A DNA stretch of 64,000 nucleotides from Impatiens glandulifera (GCF_907164915.1 NC_061867.1:35337751-35401750); one strand, 5' to 3'. Positions 1 through 11,860 are shown, counted from the first letter of the stretch. Numbers and translations: made by a program. Notes: a model not told the origin generated them from the sequence alone.

Positions 1-1100
1 TTTCCACCGTCGTTGTTTGACATCATGATGCATCTCCCAATACACTTGTCACTTGAGGCTATACTTGGGGTCCTGTCCAGTTTCGATGGATGTATCTGAT
101 AGAACAATACATGGGCACAATGAAAAGATATTTGCGGAATAAAAATCACCCAGAAGGCTCAATAAACGAGACATATCTTGTGAATGAAAGTATTCATTCA
201 TCTATGTGCCAAATACATGGAAGAAGCTCCTGAATCAAGTTCAATCACGGGTCTCTCAGTATTTTCATCGTTGGAAGAACTATCCAACGACACAATATAT
301 AACTTGGTTGCGATCGAGATATGGCTCATTCATACATATTGAAAAATTTCCCTAAAGCAGAACCATTTTACATGTATGATTTCATATTGCTTTGTTAGTA
401 CAAATTATTAACATTAAAGATATGATTTTAGAATTTAATATTGTGAACACGCGTGCATCGAGTATGTGCAGGATTGCAATAACATGGAGTCCCGTGGAGA
501 AATTCCCCCAACGTATGCTAGATATTTTAAGCATAGAGTGAGTAGATAACAGAACCATGGATAGATCTGATAACTTTAACTTGATTCTACATTTTACGAA
601 TAATTTAACATGAGTCTTAATTTACGTATATAGGTCGCCCAATTAACAGACGATAGCGATATATCAAGAGACCTTAAGATCTTAAGCTCCGGTCCAACTA
701 TGTACTCATTTAGTTTTGTTTAGTGTAAAATAAACGGATACAAATTCTGTACAGAAAAACACGACGAAGGTCTAACCACTCAAAACAGTGGAGTTGTTGT
801 TGTAGGCAACAATGGATCAGATACTCTATCATACTACGGAGTTTTAACGGACATAATCCAAGTACAATACTATTCTCACAAACGGGTTGTCCTCTTCAAG
901 TGTCAGTGGTTTGATGCACATTCTGGGGAACGTGGAGTGAAAGTGGATAAATATGGCTTCGAAAGTATAAACGTTAACTGCCTTTTAAAAACCCAAATGC
1001 ATGAACCTTATATTTTGGTGAGTCAAGCAAAACAAGTATTCTACGCCCCTAATATGGCATCACGACCCAAATGGAAGATTGTGACAAAAATAAATCCACG
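1..1100 (+). pseudogene. TNP2-like transposase C-terminal part (DUF4218, DUF4216), decayed
   Basis: Translation of the first ~180 bases gives FPPSLFDIMMHLPIHL and, after a frame change near base 70-80, GPVQFRWMY and NKNHPEGSINETYL, the signature blocks of DUF4218. Around 470-545 the segment MESRGEIPPTYARYFKHRV follows. From about 725 another frame gives KINGYKF, TQNSGV, YYGVLTDIIQVQY, VVLFKCQWFD, VDKYGF and ASRPKWK, which is DUF4216. These domains sit C-terminal to the catalytic region of CACTA TNP2-type transposases. The catalytic part would be upstream of the window. Frame changes and stops between blocks could be partly introns, but the break inside DUF4218 indicates a dead copy. Confidence 0.8.
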
Positions 1101-1211
1101 TTTTACAAATATCTAGTTAAAAATAGATTAGTGTTTTACCTTAAACTTCACATCATATTAATTTCATACTAATAAATATTCTCGTTCTATATTTGTTAAC
1201 AGGTACGTATA

Positions 1212-2875
1212 ATGCCGCCAATAAAACTCTTCAAGACATTCAAGAGGTTGATTTCACAGGTAGGCGACCTTACGACCCGAGGGGGATCTTCAGGGAGCCG
1301 GGGAGAGCATTCAGGGGAGCCAATAGTGGGTCCAGTGTTAAATCCTGTCCTAATATCTTCTTTCATACCAAACCAGCCACAAGAGTAGGATGATGCTAAT
1401 TATTTCTTTGAGAGTATGTTTGCGAGGGTAGAGCGGGATCAGGAGGATGAGGAGGCTGAGCATGAGTAGGAGCATCATGAGGATGACGAGTCCACTCCGG
1501 ACACTACTGGTACCGGTAATTATTATAAATATTTATTGTTTATTTTTTATAATGTTTTTGACCTGATAATATTAATTATTTGTTTTTTTACAAGTTCTTC
1601 CTCCACGCGTAGAAGAGGTCGGAATAAGAATATTGAGCTTTCTAAAAGGGCTTAAGGATCTAAAGTGCAACTCACTTTAAGAGACATGGATGGGAGGCCA
1701 GAAGGTGATGCGAGGCGTATGTGGTCTCGGCATGTGGGGTCGATGGTGCGGGACCCTCAACTCATCTCGCATCGCCAATTAAAGTGGAGAGCTTTGAGTA
1801 CCGACCAACTCGATTCACTGTGGCGTGCTATGACGGTAAAAAAGTGAACCTTAATTAATATTCAAATGAAGTTTTATAACATTTGGTGATTTTATATTTC
1901 AGGATCCATTTGAGAATACAGATATGTCTATAGATACGTTCAGAGAGGTCGGGATTGCACACGTCAAACAAATATGGGATAGGTGGCGCTCCGATTTGAG
2001 TCGGGATTACGTCCGGATTCATAACGGAGATGAGGCGGCCGTGTTTGCGAATCCACCACCATGTTATGATCCAATAGATTGGGAGTTCCTCTACAGTCAC
2101 CACTTCTTCACCGAGAAGTTCAAGGTACTTATAATTTCAGAATTGAAATATGTACTAACGACACTAGTTTTAACTTCTTTTTTATTTTAAGTGCAGAAAA
2201 AAAGATCTATCAATATTGACAACAGAAAACAAGTGAAGTTTCCGCACCATACATGCAGTACACCATTTTCGCACGTAGAAGAAGAATTGGTATGTACATT
2301 ATTCAGTTATACCTATTATAAATAATTTAACTAATTTATTGATGAATACTAACTAAATTATTTGTACAAAGAGTTGAACTCGGACGTCCACCAACTATCA
2401 TAGAGAGGTTCAGAAAGACTCAAACTCCGAGACCCACCAAAGACAACCCGATCCCGAAGTTGAACCCATTATCACAAGAGAAGATTCTAAGTTAATAAAT
2501 AAGTTTAATTGAAAATTTAATAGAACTATATATACATCTTATACAATGAAACTTTAAAATGTGCAAGCGGAGAAGGAGCAAATAATTAGTGAAATACCTG
2601 ATATCTCCGACTTTTAGGTGACCGAGAAAGCCTTCGGGCCCCAACGACATGGGCAGGTGATGGGTATGGGGTTAGGCGTCCGACCATCACGCTTTCACGG
2701 TGATCGGAGGACGGGCGGAAATTCTCAACGTGGAGGGTCGTCGTTAAGAGAAGAGAACCAAAAACTTCGGGCGCGAGTCGATGAACTAGAAGAGATAGTT
2801 CAAGTTAATAACGAAAAAACGCAACAACATATTGTAGAAATATTAGCAAGGTTATCGAATCAACCACCGAGTTAG
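1212..2875 (+). pseudogene. Ptta/En/Spm-family plant transposase (TNPA-like) gene, multi-exon
   Basis: A possible start codon at 1212 begins MPPIKLFKTFKRL, followed by an acidic stretch. Later blocks are LRDMDGRPEGDARRMWSRHV (about 1677-1738), DPFENTDMSIDTFREVGIAH, IDWEFLYSHHFFTEKFK and, at 2618-2875, TEKAFGPQRHGQVMGMGLG leading to a C-terminal coiled coil (SLREENQKLRARVDELEEIV). This is the usual order of the plant Ptta/En/Spm transposase domain, the accessory DNA-binding protein encoded beside TNP2. The blocks sit in different frames with AT-rich spacers that look like introns, so the gene may once have been spliced. Stops between some blocks (for example near 1390) make it doubtful that it is functional. 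Confidence 0.7.
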
Positions 2876-3101
2876 TACGTTTATTATGTAGTTTTTGGAT
2901 AATGTTATCGGGTTTGGAACAAGTATGTTGAATTATGTTTTTGGATTAGTACACGTGTGTTTGTAATACGTATTAATTTAGAATTTTGGAAAATGTAATG
3001 AATTTTTTGATTATTGTATTTCTTTGGTTTGACTGATAATCAAACAGGTTAAGGTTATGTAAAAAACAAACAAAATATTAAAAATCTGTAAAGAGAAAAT
3101 A

Positions 3102-3560
3102 CTAAAAGATATATGCATATCTTTTGGTAAAAGCAGTAAAGAAAAACCGAAAGATATGCATAGATCTTTCGGTAAAAACAATAAAGCAAAACCGAAAGAT
3201 ATGCATATATCTTTCGGTAAAAGCAGTAAAGTAAAAACCGAAAGATATACATATATCTTTCGGTAAAGGAAGTAAAGCAAAACCGAAAGATATACATATA
3301 CCTTTCGGTAAAGGAAGTAGAGCCGAAAGGAAGTAAAGCAAAGCCGAAAGATATGCATAAGTCTTTCGGCAAAGGAAGTAAAGTAGAGCCGAAAGATATG
3401 CATAAATCTTTCGGGAAAGGAAGTAAAGCATTTCCGAAAGATTTCAATAAATATTTCGGTAAATGTAGTAAAATAATTTTCGAAAGATCTTACTAAAATT
3501 TCGGAAAAAGATATACCGAAAGATATGAAATCTGTCGGCTTAGGTCTCCACACCTTTAAC
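3102..3560. repeat. Subterminal palindromic repeat array of the CACTA element
   Basis: About eight to ten units of roughly 45 bp follow the pattern CCGAAAGATATGCATATATC then TTTCGG, spaced by GTAAAAGCAGTAAAGCAAAA-like linkers. Each unit is a near-perfect inverted repeat that could form a hairpin. CACTA elements typically carry subterminal arrays that bind their TNPA protein, and the position, 120-580 bp from the terminus, fits. Open frames read across this array on the minus strand (repeated ISFGF/YLSVLLY strings) are by-products of the repeat. Confidence 0.8.
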
Positions 3561-3670
3561 GACAAGATCACTACCGATAGATGCCGACAGTCTGACGGGT
3601 TGTCGGGAAAAGACTTTTACCGATAAATATAGGGCTTTTACCGAGAGGTTATACTTTCGGTAAAAGACCT

Positions 3671-3683
3671 ATTTTTACTAGTG
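3671..3683. repeat. CACTA right terminal inverted repeat end
   Basis: The sequence ATTTTTACTAGTG ends the element. Read inward on the other strand it starts CACTAGTAAAAAT, the canonical CACTA terminus. Directly outside it the sequence changes to copia gag-like DNA. The partner terminus is beyond the window start. Confidence 0.75.
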
Positions 3684-3689
3684 TTCCTA

Positions 3690-3786
3690 GTATTGAGCTA
3701 ACATTGAACACCCAAATGAGTTTCAGGAACTCTATGAATCAATATAAGCTAACATTGAACATCCAAATGAGTTTGAGGAACTCTAA
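3690..3786. repeat. Two-copy ~47-bp tandem duplication beside the CACTA insertion
   Basis: The string GCTAACATTGAACAYCCAAA followed by TGAGTTTSAGGAACTCT occurs twice, starting near 3697 and near 3749, with a few differences. In gag sense this gives a repeated EFLKLIW(M/V)FNVS segment not present in the related gag at 48037-49866. The duplication is therefore local to this copy. Confidence 0.7.
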
Positions 3787-5325
3787 TGTAATGTTCACAC
3801 TCCGGTTGGCTTTCCTTCTCTCAAGACTAAGCCACCGTGACTTATCGCTTGGCCCTACGTACGTCAGTTCCTTTTCCAGTTTATTTGAATAATGACTTAC
3901 TTCATTGTTGGTTGATGTACCCTTGACAAAGATTATGAAAGGAAACTTGTCTTTACTAAGTTTCAACTCTTAGCATGACTTATCTGGATTGTTGTTATCG
4001 TAGCCTAGACCGAACTTGCAGTTGGGAGGTCTTTGATGACTCGTCATCTGGCTCACAGCATCTCCATATTTCGTCCATGCAGCAATCACATATTTAGTTC
4101 TTTCGTTTTCTTCAGTCAATAGTTGAACTGTCTCCTTGAGTTTCTCATTCTCAAAGGATAGTTCAATTGTTCTGCCAGTATTGTTGTTTAGCTGAGTTAG
4201 TACAAGATTAGACAGATTCATGTACTCAATGACCATGTCATTCAGTGTAGTAATTAGATCCTCTCGGGTGAACTCCTTAGAGGCAAAGTCGAATACCTCT
4301 TCCTCGTCTGTCATAAGACATCTGATTCCTTCACCGTCACTATCTGAATCGCTTTGAGCCCACTTACTTACACCATCATCAATTAGTAAGGCTTTTTGAA
4401 TCACCTTGTGTGATTGATGATCCTCTCTTGGTTTCTGCTCGGTCGGATTTCTATTATCTCTTCTTGGCTTCCGGCACTCTGACCTGTAGTGATCTAAAGT
4501 ATCACAGTTAAAACAACGAACGTTAGCTTTATTACCGTTTGAGTAGTTGTAGTTGTATAAATTATTGGGTTTATTCTTATTCATGAATTTTCCGAGCTTC
4601 TTGGAAAGCATAGCCATTGCATCATCACTGAACTGTTCAGCTGACTTGACAGGTACTAGAGTTGTCGGTTCCACAGAGGACATCAAAGCTCTGGTCGCTG
4701 TTGAGGTTGAAGGCTCATCTTCATTTCTTGAGTTCATCTCAAACTCATAGGCTTTCAGATCTTCAAAGACATCATGCAGCTGCAAGTTATGAAGACTCCT
4801 TGATTCTCTCATCACCATGGTTTTGACATCCCAAGTGCTTGGAACAGCTCTTAGCACTTTAACGATTGTCTCTTTGTTGTCGTAGGTCTTTCCTAGAAAT
4901 GAAAGTTCATTCACAATGCTTGTGAAACGATCACCAAAATCTTTCATGGTTTTTCTAGGGCGCCTCTTGATATTTTCAAATTTTTGAGTGGCCACCATGA
5001 TTTTGTTTTCCTTAGTTCGCTCGTTTCCTTCGTGGAGCTTGATGATTGTATCTCATACTTCTTTTGCAGTTGTGCATGCTCTAATCTTTGCAAACGTGTT
5101 TCTGTCCAAAGTGGTGTATATGACGTTTCTAGCTAAGTTGTCAAGATTATTCCTTCTTCTGTCCTCATTTGTCCGGTCGCCTCTTTCATTATCAATCTTT
5201 ATTGGACCATTTGATAAAATGCACATCATGTCATCGTCTAGTGTATCTAAGTGCACTTGCATTCGTAGCTTTCAATTGATGAAATCTTCACTTTCGAGCA
5301 TTGGAGCTTTGTTGTTGTTCGACAT
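3700..5325 (-). pseudogene. copia gag, three nonsense mutations
   Basis: Reading from an ATG at 5325 (MSNNNKAPMLESEDFIN), this matches the 609-aa gag at 48037-49866 along its length: DRRRNNLDNLARN, ENKIMVATQKFENIK, DVFEDLKAYEFEM, and a CCHC zinc knuckle CX2CX4HX4C (CFNCDTLDHYRSEC). It packages element RNA in the related active families. Three in-frame stops break it: where the related copy has NWK near 5271, where it has KETW at about 5050, and at 3970-3972. It then continues in the same frame to the CACTA junction. The stops replacing Trp are TGA for TGG, typical of G-to-A decay. It cannot make full-length Gag. Confidence 0.85.
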
Positions 5326-5374
5326 GCTGATATGTGGCTGCTTGAGAATAGAGACTAGCTTTTCTAATACCACT

Positions 5375-6921
5375 TGTTAGGATCGGGATCGCCAAAGGAG
5401 ACTGGGGTCTCACAAAGGTGAATGCTTACACACACGCCGGTTGATATTACCTTGTTAGAGTTTAATATCGATCTCTATTCTTCGTAAGTTGTCACAAACT
5501 CTTGAACCGAGTTCAAGTGCGGAAGTGTTTGTTTTAACTTGAAGTAGCAGATAATCGGTTTAGATGATAACAATAAATGAAATAGCACAACACGGGACAC
5601 AAGGGATTTATGGATGTTTGAAGTAAACTCTCATACGTCACCCCTTCTTCTCAAACCTTTGAGAAAGATATTCACTAGAATATTCGATCTGTTTACAACA
5701 CGTACACAGACTAAGTCGAACAACTAAAGCTTAGTTACTACTTGTTTTTGACCTTTCAATAAAGTCACTCTGTTGAACATAAACAAATTTTTTCAACTTA
5801 CAATGATCACCACTCACACAGAATATGTAATATTGTAATACACTTGAGTTTCTAACACACTCTTTGAGAACCGGTAAGTTTCGAAGGCTTTAGTGATTTG
5901 ATAGCAAGGATTTGGGTTGCAAAAGTTGTAAAGTTAAAAGGTAAATACAGTTGCTAAAGCAGATTTACATCCATCTTCTTAAGTAGACAAATATATCAAC
6001 GGATATATTTTTCTTCTTCAACGGATATATTTTCTTGATAGTACACTTATCTTGATCGTGATTGGTTGAAGTCTAGAATAGTACAACAGATGAGATATCC
6101 TTTGATCTTGTTTGTACTCTGATAGTAATAAGCCATGAAATCATTAATTGGTTTAATGATTTCCAAGGAGCATGCAACATACAATTTTGTCTTCTAATGA
6201 TTTGACAGTCTGGATTAGGTAGGCAGACGTCTGCTCCTAAGAAGTCTTCATCAGACTTGCACTAAAATGGCAACAAACCAGTTTGTGTATATAAAAGTTG
6301 TTTTCTTCATTTATCGGATATGCTTATAGCAATGCTGGAATACACACTACCGGCTACGCTTTATTAGAGAACTGATTAGGATATTACCGGCTTCTCTTTG
6401 GGATAAAACCGATTGAGATATTACCGGTTACGCATGAGATACTACTGAAGTTGAGATATTACCGGTTTGGAAATACTACCAGTTACGCATGAGATACTAC
6501 CGACTTTGAGATATTACCGGTTATGCATGAGATACTATCGGTTACGCCTTTAATATAAAACCGAAGTAGAGATACTACCGGATATGTTTAGGATAAAACC
6601 GACTTTGAGATATTACCGGTTTAGAAATACTACCGGAGTAGAGATACTACCGGGTATGCTTAGGATAAAACCGACTTTGAGATATTATCGGCTTGGAGAT
6701 ACTACCGATTACGCTTAGGATAAAACCGACTTTGAGATATTACTGGCTTGAAGATACTAGAGGTTACGTCTATGATATAAAGTCAATTTTACAGCCGGCT
6801 TGAGATAAAACCGATCAGCTTTATTTCTGGTTTTCCTTAACTTGCATGAGATTTAACTTAGTTAAGTTCTTTTAAAAACATTTAACTAATGCTAATAATT
6901 AATTACTTGTATTTTCTAACA
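5375..6921 (-). repeat. 5' LTR of the old copia element (PBS at 5363-5372)
   Basis: The LTR is bounded by TGTTAG at 5375 and CTAACA at 6921, a 6-bp terminal inverted repeat identical to that of the complete element. Just left of it, two bases away, is CTAATACCA, a degenerate copy of the initiator-Met-tRNA primer site (TGGTATCAGAG in element sense). At about 1547 bp it is longer than the related LTRs (1303 and 1323 bp), mainly because of the CCGG-rich array at 6340-6830. Confidence 0.75.
6340..6830. repeat. Degenerate tandem array of GATATTACCGG/ATAAAACCGA units inside an LTR
   Basis: The motifs GAGATATTACCGG, GAGATACTACCGG and AGGATAAAACCGACTTTGAG alternate at irregular 20-60 bp spacing about fifteen times. 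The array lies within U3 of the old copia LTR (element sense minus) and has no visible equivalent in the LTRs of the younger element. Confidence 0.7.
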
Positions 6922-7859
6922 CTTTCTCTTCCTTGTCTTTCATTCATATTTTGTGTTAATTGGATTGAGCCAATCCTTAATCACCCGCCAACTCAATGCA
7001 ATCTTGCAATTTGACCTGACCGATTGCTCTATAAATATGTCGACAATATTGTCATCGATAAACATCGTTTTGATAACAACTTTCCATACTCGTTCATATT
7101 TTGTCAAGTGTAAAACACACATAATCCCACCACCGTCTTCATCTTGATTAGCTCTTCCAATATGTTTTTTTAAATAACCATTTTCCAAAAAAATCTCTCA
7201 AAACTCATTTTAGCCAAGAATTTATTCAAGTCAAAGCCCTCAATAAAGTGAAATTTTTACTACTTTTAACTATCTCTAAGAGTATATCAAAATTCTTAAA
7301 ATTATGTCACTCATGTATGCCAAGACAACAATCGGTTTTAAAAAAACCTCAAACTAATTTTCAAAAAGCATGAATATGTATTGTTTGTTCTCCACATTTT
7401 TCTAACCAAATTCTGCATATAAATAATCTAACAAACCATGTATATTGTAAGCAATAAAATCTACACTCCAATTTATAATATTAAAATAATTATTTTGAAT
7501 TATTTTTAAATAAATAAGATCAAAATAATTAACCCCATGGCCAAAAATCTATTTAAAACAATTAATTATGATTAATTATTGTGCTAATTAATTAAATTAA
7601 TTAAGAGTTAAGGCCAAAATAAAGAAATAAAATTATTTGGGATAAATGTTGTACCAATAATATCTCAAAAAATTTTAAAAAAATTAAAGGACAAAAATAA
7701 ATAATTTTGATAAATTGTTGTATCCATTTCATCTAAAGAGAATTATTTATTTAAATACTAAAAATATACAAAAACAAAATACAATAAATTGGTAAAATAT
7801 TTGTCATATTTATTTTAATATTTTGTGTATTTAAAATGATCAAAAATAAAGCAAAAAGG
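6922..7859. other. AT-rich stretch, nothing recognised
   Basis: This is flanking DNA of the old copia LTR. It has a short minus-strand open frame at 6940-7188 with no recognisable motif, then strongly AT-rich sequence. I see no gene, RNA or clear repeat boundary. Confidence 0.5.
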
Positions 7860-10385
7860 GTGAAAGAAAATTTGATTTCAAACAAACCCTTAAAATTTTA
7901 AAATAAAAATAAATTTGTAATCGGGTGTAGCCGAAAATAGACGAATTCGGTGTAGTAGGAACCGCATCCATAGGATGGATGCTCAAATCCAATCCAACTC
8001 TCTAGAGAGCTCCGCATATCTCGTTGTAGCGGAAGGGAGCACGCACTGAGGGGCATTGGATCATCTAACTAGACGTTAGCCCCATTATCCAGAACATTAA
8101 CGGAACGCCCAACCACTAATGTATCGTCAATGGAACACCAAAAACAGATGAGACGACGTTGTTTTTGGCTCTAATCACCTTCTACATCGCGACACCGCGA
8201 AAATAAATATGAATAATTCGTGATGATTTTGAGTTTTTGGAAGTGGGCCATTGGTCGATTATTTTGACTAATTTAAAAGCCAGAATGATCACCCTACGAT
8301 GGTGATCATTCTCTACAACCATAGGCCTTGTCACGGCCTACTACGGCGACTACAAGTCAAGAACAGTCAAAAGCCATTAATGACTTTTGTCTAATTTAGG
8401 TCATTAGGCTTCTCCAACCGATTTAGGAGTAGTATAAATATTATTCTCAAGTCATTCTAAAGCCAACCTACCAACACAGCAGCCTTAAATTGAAGAAAAT
8501 CAAAATCCTCCATTAAAGGTTCAAAACTTAGGATTTTTCGAATTTTCTGTTTAAGGCCTTAAAGCTTGGATCTATGCATCCAAAAAGCTTTCCTAGGGAT
8601 CAAGGAGTGTTCTTCAATCCTTGGTAAGGTTCAAATCAACCTTTAATTCATATTTATAGTTTGAATTTGAAATTTTTATATTTCAAATTGCATAAGCTTG
8701 TATGCTTGTTGCTTATGATGTTTTATGGTTTAGAATTCATCCCTAGATGATTCATAAACTATCTAGATATGATATAACCCATAAATCGATTTAAATAACA
8801 AAAACCCAAATTTTATTTCAAAAATAAAAACGGGTTTGTTGTTCTTAGGTTAATTCGATCGAATCACAGTCCAGAAAGCTTCCCAACATGATTGTAATGA
8901 TGTTGGGCAACTATTTGGATCATGTTTGATTCATCCCGATCATGTTTGATCAAAATCAAAATTTTCAAAATAAATGAAATTTTTGAGTTCTTGATTTGGT
9001 CAAAACGAACAACCAGTGTTCTTGTTTTGGTACCAATCAAGTATATATGATATAAGGAAATTATTGGATGGCTCTGTTTACTTCAAAACAGCCTTAAAAT
9101 CAAAAACCTGATTTTTTAACATAAACTGTTTTGAACAAATTGATCAATATTTAGGTCGATCCATACCTTGAAATGATGATCAACATGTTCTGGGAGCTTT
9201 GTGAAGCTACCCAATCTCTTAGATCAAAGAATTAGAGATAAAAAAAATGAATTTTTAAAAATTAAATCTTTGTATTCTTGAAGACCGAGACATGTGAGCC
9301 TAGGATCGAAAGATCCGACCGAGAATCCTTGGTCCAGACCAAGACCAAGGACCAATAAAAATAAAACAGGACTGAGACCTAGGACTAGTGTTCTTATGTT
9401 AGGACCGAGACTTATGACCGATATTCTTGAGGTAGAACTGAGAGATCCGATCGATGATTCTTACCAATGACCTAGAGGTCCGACCTAGGACCGAGATGTC
9501 TAACATGGGATTGAGACTCCCAAGACCCACGACCGAGAAATTCAAATCTGGGACCGAGACTCCCAAGACCTAGGACCGAGAGGTCCGAACCTAGGACCGA
9601 GAATCCAAACCTGGGACCAAGAGCTCCCAAGTCTAGGACCAAGAGCTCTCAAGTCTAGGACCGAGGAACTTAACCCAAAGCTTGCCCCAAACTAAGAGGT
9701 TTATACACCTCGACCAAGAAACCTAGCCCTAGGCTAGTCTAGGACCAATAGTTTTTTACATCTAGACCGGTAAGATTAACTAAGGACCAAGTAACTCCAG
9801 TACTCAGACTAAGAGCTCCTGAGCCCAGACCGAGGGTCTCTAGGCCCCGACCGATAAAATCGGACCCAGACCTTAGGACTCTGGTCCTAAGGCTTGTTTG
9901 ATTCCATTTTAAAAATCCAAACTTAATTTTTTGATTTTAGAACTCCAAATCATTTTCTAAAAATCCCGAAAAAATAAAAAATGCATTTTAAATATTTTGG
10001 GATAATTTCACAAAAATATTTCAACAAGGGCTTTTTTGGTGTTTATTTTAAACTATATTGCCTTTAAAAATGACTAATATTTTCAAGTATTTCCACCCTA
10101 GTTATCATCCGCGACAAGTACCATCATTTAAATATTGATGTTTCAAAACTTTAAATAACGCTAAATCTAGAAGCATGAGTAGGACCGGAAGAATAATTGG
10201 TTAAAACTCAAATGTTTTACAACCGGTTTTCAAAACTCAACTTTATAAGTAGAGACCGTTTTTAAAACGGATACGGAGGATGAAGTGCGAAATTCTTTCC
10301 CGAGTATCACTAAACTTCAAACCAAAACGAAACTCTAGTGCAAAATACGGTTATACACGTACACATTTTTATTGATTTAAAATCA
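7860..10385 (+). repeat. Putative long LTR, Ty3/gypsy (Tat/Ogre-like)
   Basis: The inference rests on three features. A TATA box (TATAAATA, 8433-8440) is followed by a leader-like region without open frames. A long repetitive U5-like zone (9290-9870) follows. The sequence then ends in ...AAAATCA, with TGGCGACTTTG two bases on (10388), resembling the tRNA-Arg-type primer sites I associate with Tat/Ogre gypsy elements. No second LTR or pol domain is in view, and the left edge is a guess (TGAAAG at about 7860 or TGTAATCGG at 7917). It could equally be another kind of repeat. Confidence 0.3.
9290..9870. repeat. Degenerate AGGACCGAGA-type repeat zone
   Basis: Short irregular repeats of GACCGAGA, CTAGGACCGAGA and CCCAAGACC recur more than twenty times over ~580 bp at variable spacing. 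There is no coding potential on either strand. The zone lies within the putative long LTR. Confidence 0.65.
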
Positions 10386-10399
10386 ATTGGCGACTTTGT

Positions 10400-11860
10400 C
10401 TTCAAATAAATAATCTTTTCTTAAATTAATTTTGTTTAATTAATTTATATCAGATTTCATAAAAAAATCAAATCGTCATTTGATTATAGAAAATCCCCAG
10501 ATTATTAAAATTTGAATAAATTAATTATTTTTACAAAATTAATTTTAAAAGATGTTAGTTACTATCAAAATCTTTTTTAAATAATATTGTATTTTAAAAT
10601 ATCTATGATACGCAAACCAATGTTGAAATCATCGAACCTTGAGTCATGCCAGGCCCCTATTACCACGTATCCAACCGCACGTGCTAAGCTACATATATGA
10701 TTAGTGCACCCTCAAATCATACCTTGGAAATTATCATTCTTGGTAGAACCCTTGAGGCATCAACACTCACTTGTCAACTTCGCACTAGCACTTTACCAGA
10801 GATTTCCAAACAAACTAACTCACGAGGTTTGATGCAAATCAAAATCCGGCCCTTATACACACCTATCAAAAATCACACTCTTACAAACAAACCTTAAAGT
10901 CACGCTTTCATAAGAAAATCTTTTACATGTTACATCAATTGTCTTCCACAATCTACAACATTGAATAAGAACTTCACATTCTCATTCAACTCCAATTTTC
11001 AATCTCCATATTGATGAATATAAAATCTCTTAGAAGATAAATCATAAATCTCCATCTTTGAGAATCTAGTCAAACAAGCCTCAATACAAATCAAAGATCA
11101 AAGCAAACAATGATTTAAGAACTTTATTAAAATCAAACAAGGTTTTACATGTGAAAATTGGAAACAAATAGGACTTAAACCTATTTTATGAAATCAAACG
11201 AGACTTAAAAAAAATCTTAGTTGAAAAAGTCTTAGTTGTTGACCGCTTCAAAAATTCTTGGTTCCTCTCTATATATATTATATTATATCATAATATAATA
11301 TATAGATAGATATATTTTTTCATTTTTTTATATTTTAACAGACCATATGTCTCAAATTAAAATAAATTAAAAGAATAAATCCTATCTTCTTCGTTATGGT
11401 GTCGCTGCCTACACGACGACTTTTCGTCAGCTGCACCCATTGGTGCCTTCGAGAAAAACAAAAGTCTTATTGTTTTCTTCTCAAGACATCGTCACCTAAA
11501 ACTAAAATATATTTTAACGATCGTTGACATCTCCTTGTTTTGGGAATTAAAGGAGAACTAGCATGACACCCCATAGTTATGGTCCTCCACTTAAACTCAA
11601 AATGCTTCCAGATAGAATAAAATTCGTAATCTTTTGGTCACTTAAGCCGACTCTTACCACTAAGCTACCGTTGACATTTCCTTAACAACTAAAAATTTCG
11701 ATTCAAATATTCACAGCAACTAATTTTTCTGCAACCAATGTCATTTTCTCAAACAACCAACAATCTTCAATAAAAACACAAATTTGCAATAACTTCTTTA
11801 ATGACGATTAGGGTTTCTATAATATCTTCATAAATATATTAGGTTAAATATTCTCAAAAC
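10400..11860. other. No recognisable gene
   Basis: This is AT-rich DNA between the possible gypsy LTR and a copia LTR edge. A 66-codon open frame at 10697-10897 has no motif and skewed composition. The segment 11400-11860 may be the internal 5' leader of the copia fragment that follows, because it abuts the primer site, but no gag is readable. Confidence 0.4.

Larger units (their letters stand above)
1..3683 (+). mobile_element. CACTA (En/Spm) DNA transposon, right-hand part
   Basis: The window opens inside a CACTA-superfamily transposon and contains its 3' portion. Three things support this. First, decayed transposase coding sequence with DUF4218 and DUF4216 signatures lies at 1-1100. Second, a second transposase-type reading region with the plant Ptta/En/Spm domain follows at 1212-2875. 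Third, there is a subterminal array of palindromic repeats (3102-3560) and a right terminus reading ...TTTTTACTAGTG, whose reverse complement starts CACTAGTAAAAA, the usual CACTA terminal sequence. The left end lies outside the window, so TIR pairing and the 3-bp target duplication cannot be checked. The element stops abruptly within copia gag sequence, so it inserted into that retrotransposon. Confidence 0.85.
3684..6921 (-). mobile_element. Old Ty1/copia element, 5' LTR plus gag only
   Basis: This is a minus-strand copia fragment with an LTR (5375-6921), a degenerate primer binding site (5363-5372) and a gag pseudogene (3700-5325). Its gag and LTR are recognisably the same family as the complete element at 37475-51228: shared LTR start TGTTAGGATC, shared LTR blocks CTACGTCACCCCTTC and GATATTCACTA, and aligned gag proteins. 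The CACTA transposon interrupts it at 3683/3684. Any pol or 3' LTR would lie beyond the left edge of the window. Confidence 0.8.

Noticed and set aside
1855..2103. 82-codon minus-strand frame opposite the CACTA transposase-like gene
   Set aside because: The plus strand carries the recognisable Ptta/En/Spm blocks here; the minus frame is a shadow.
3011..3571. Minus-strand open frames of 186, 130 and 109 codons
   Set aside because: All three frames of the same palindromic array stay open because the unit lacks stops; the peptides are repeated ISFGF/YLSVLLY strings. This is CACTA subterminal DNA, not genes.
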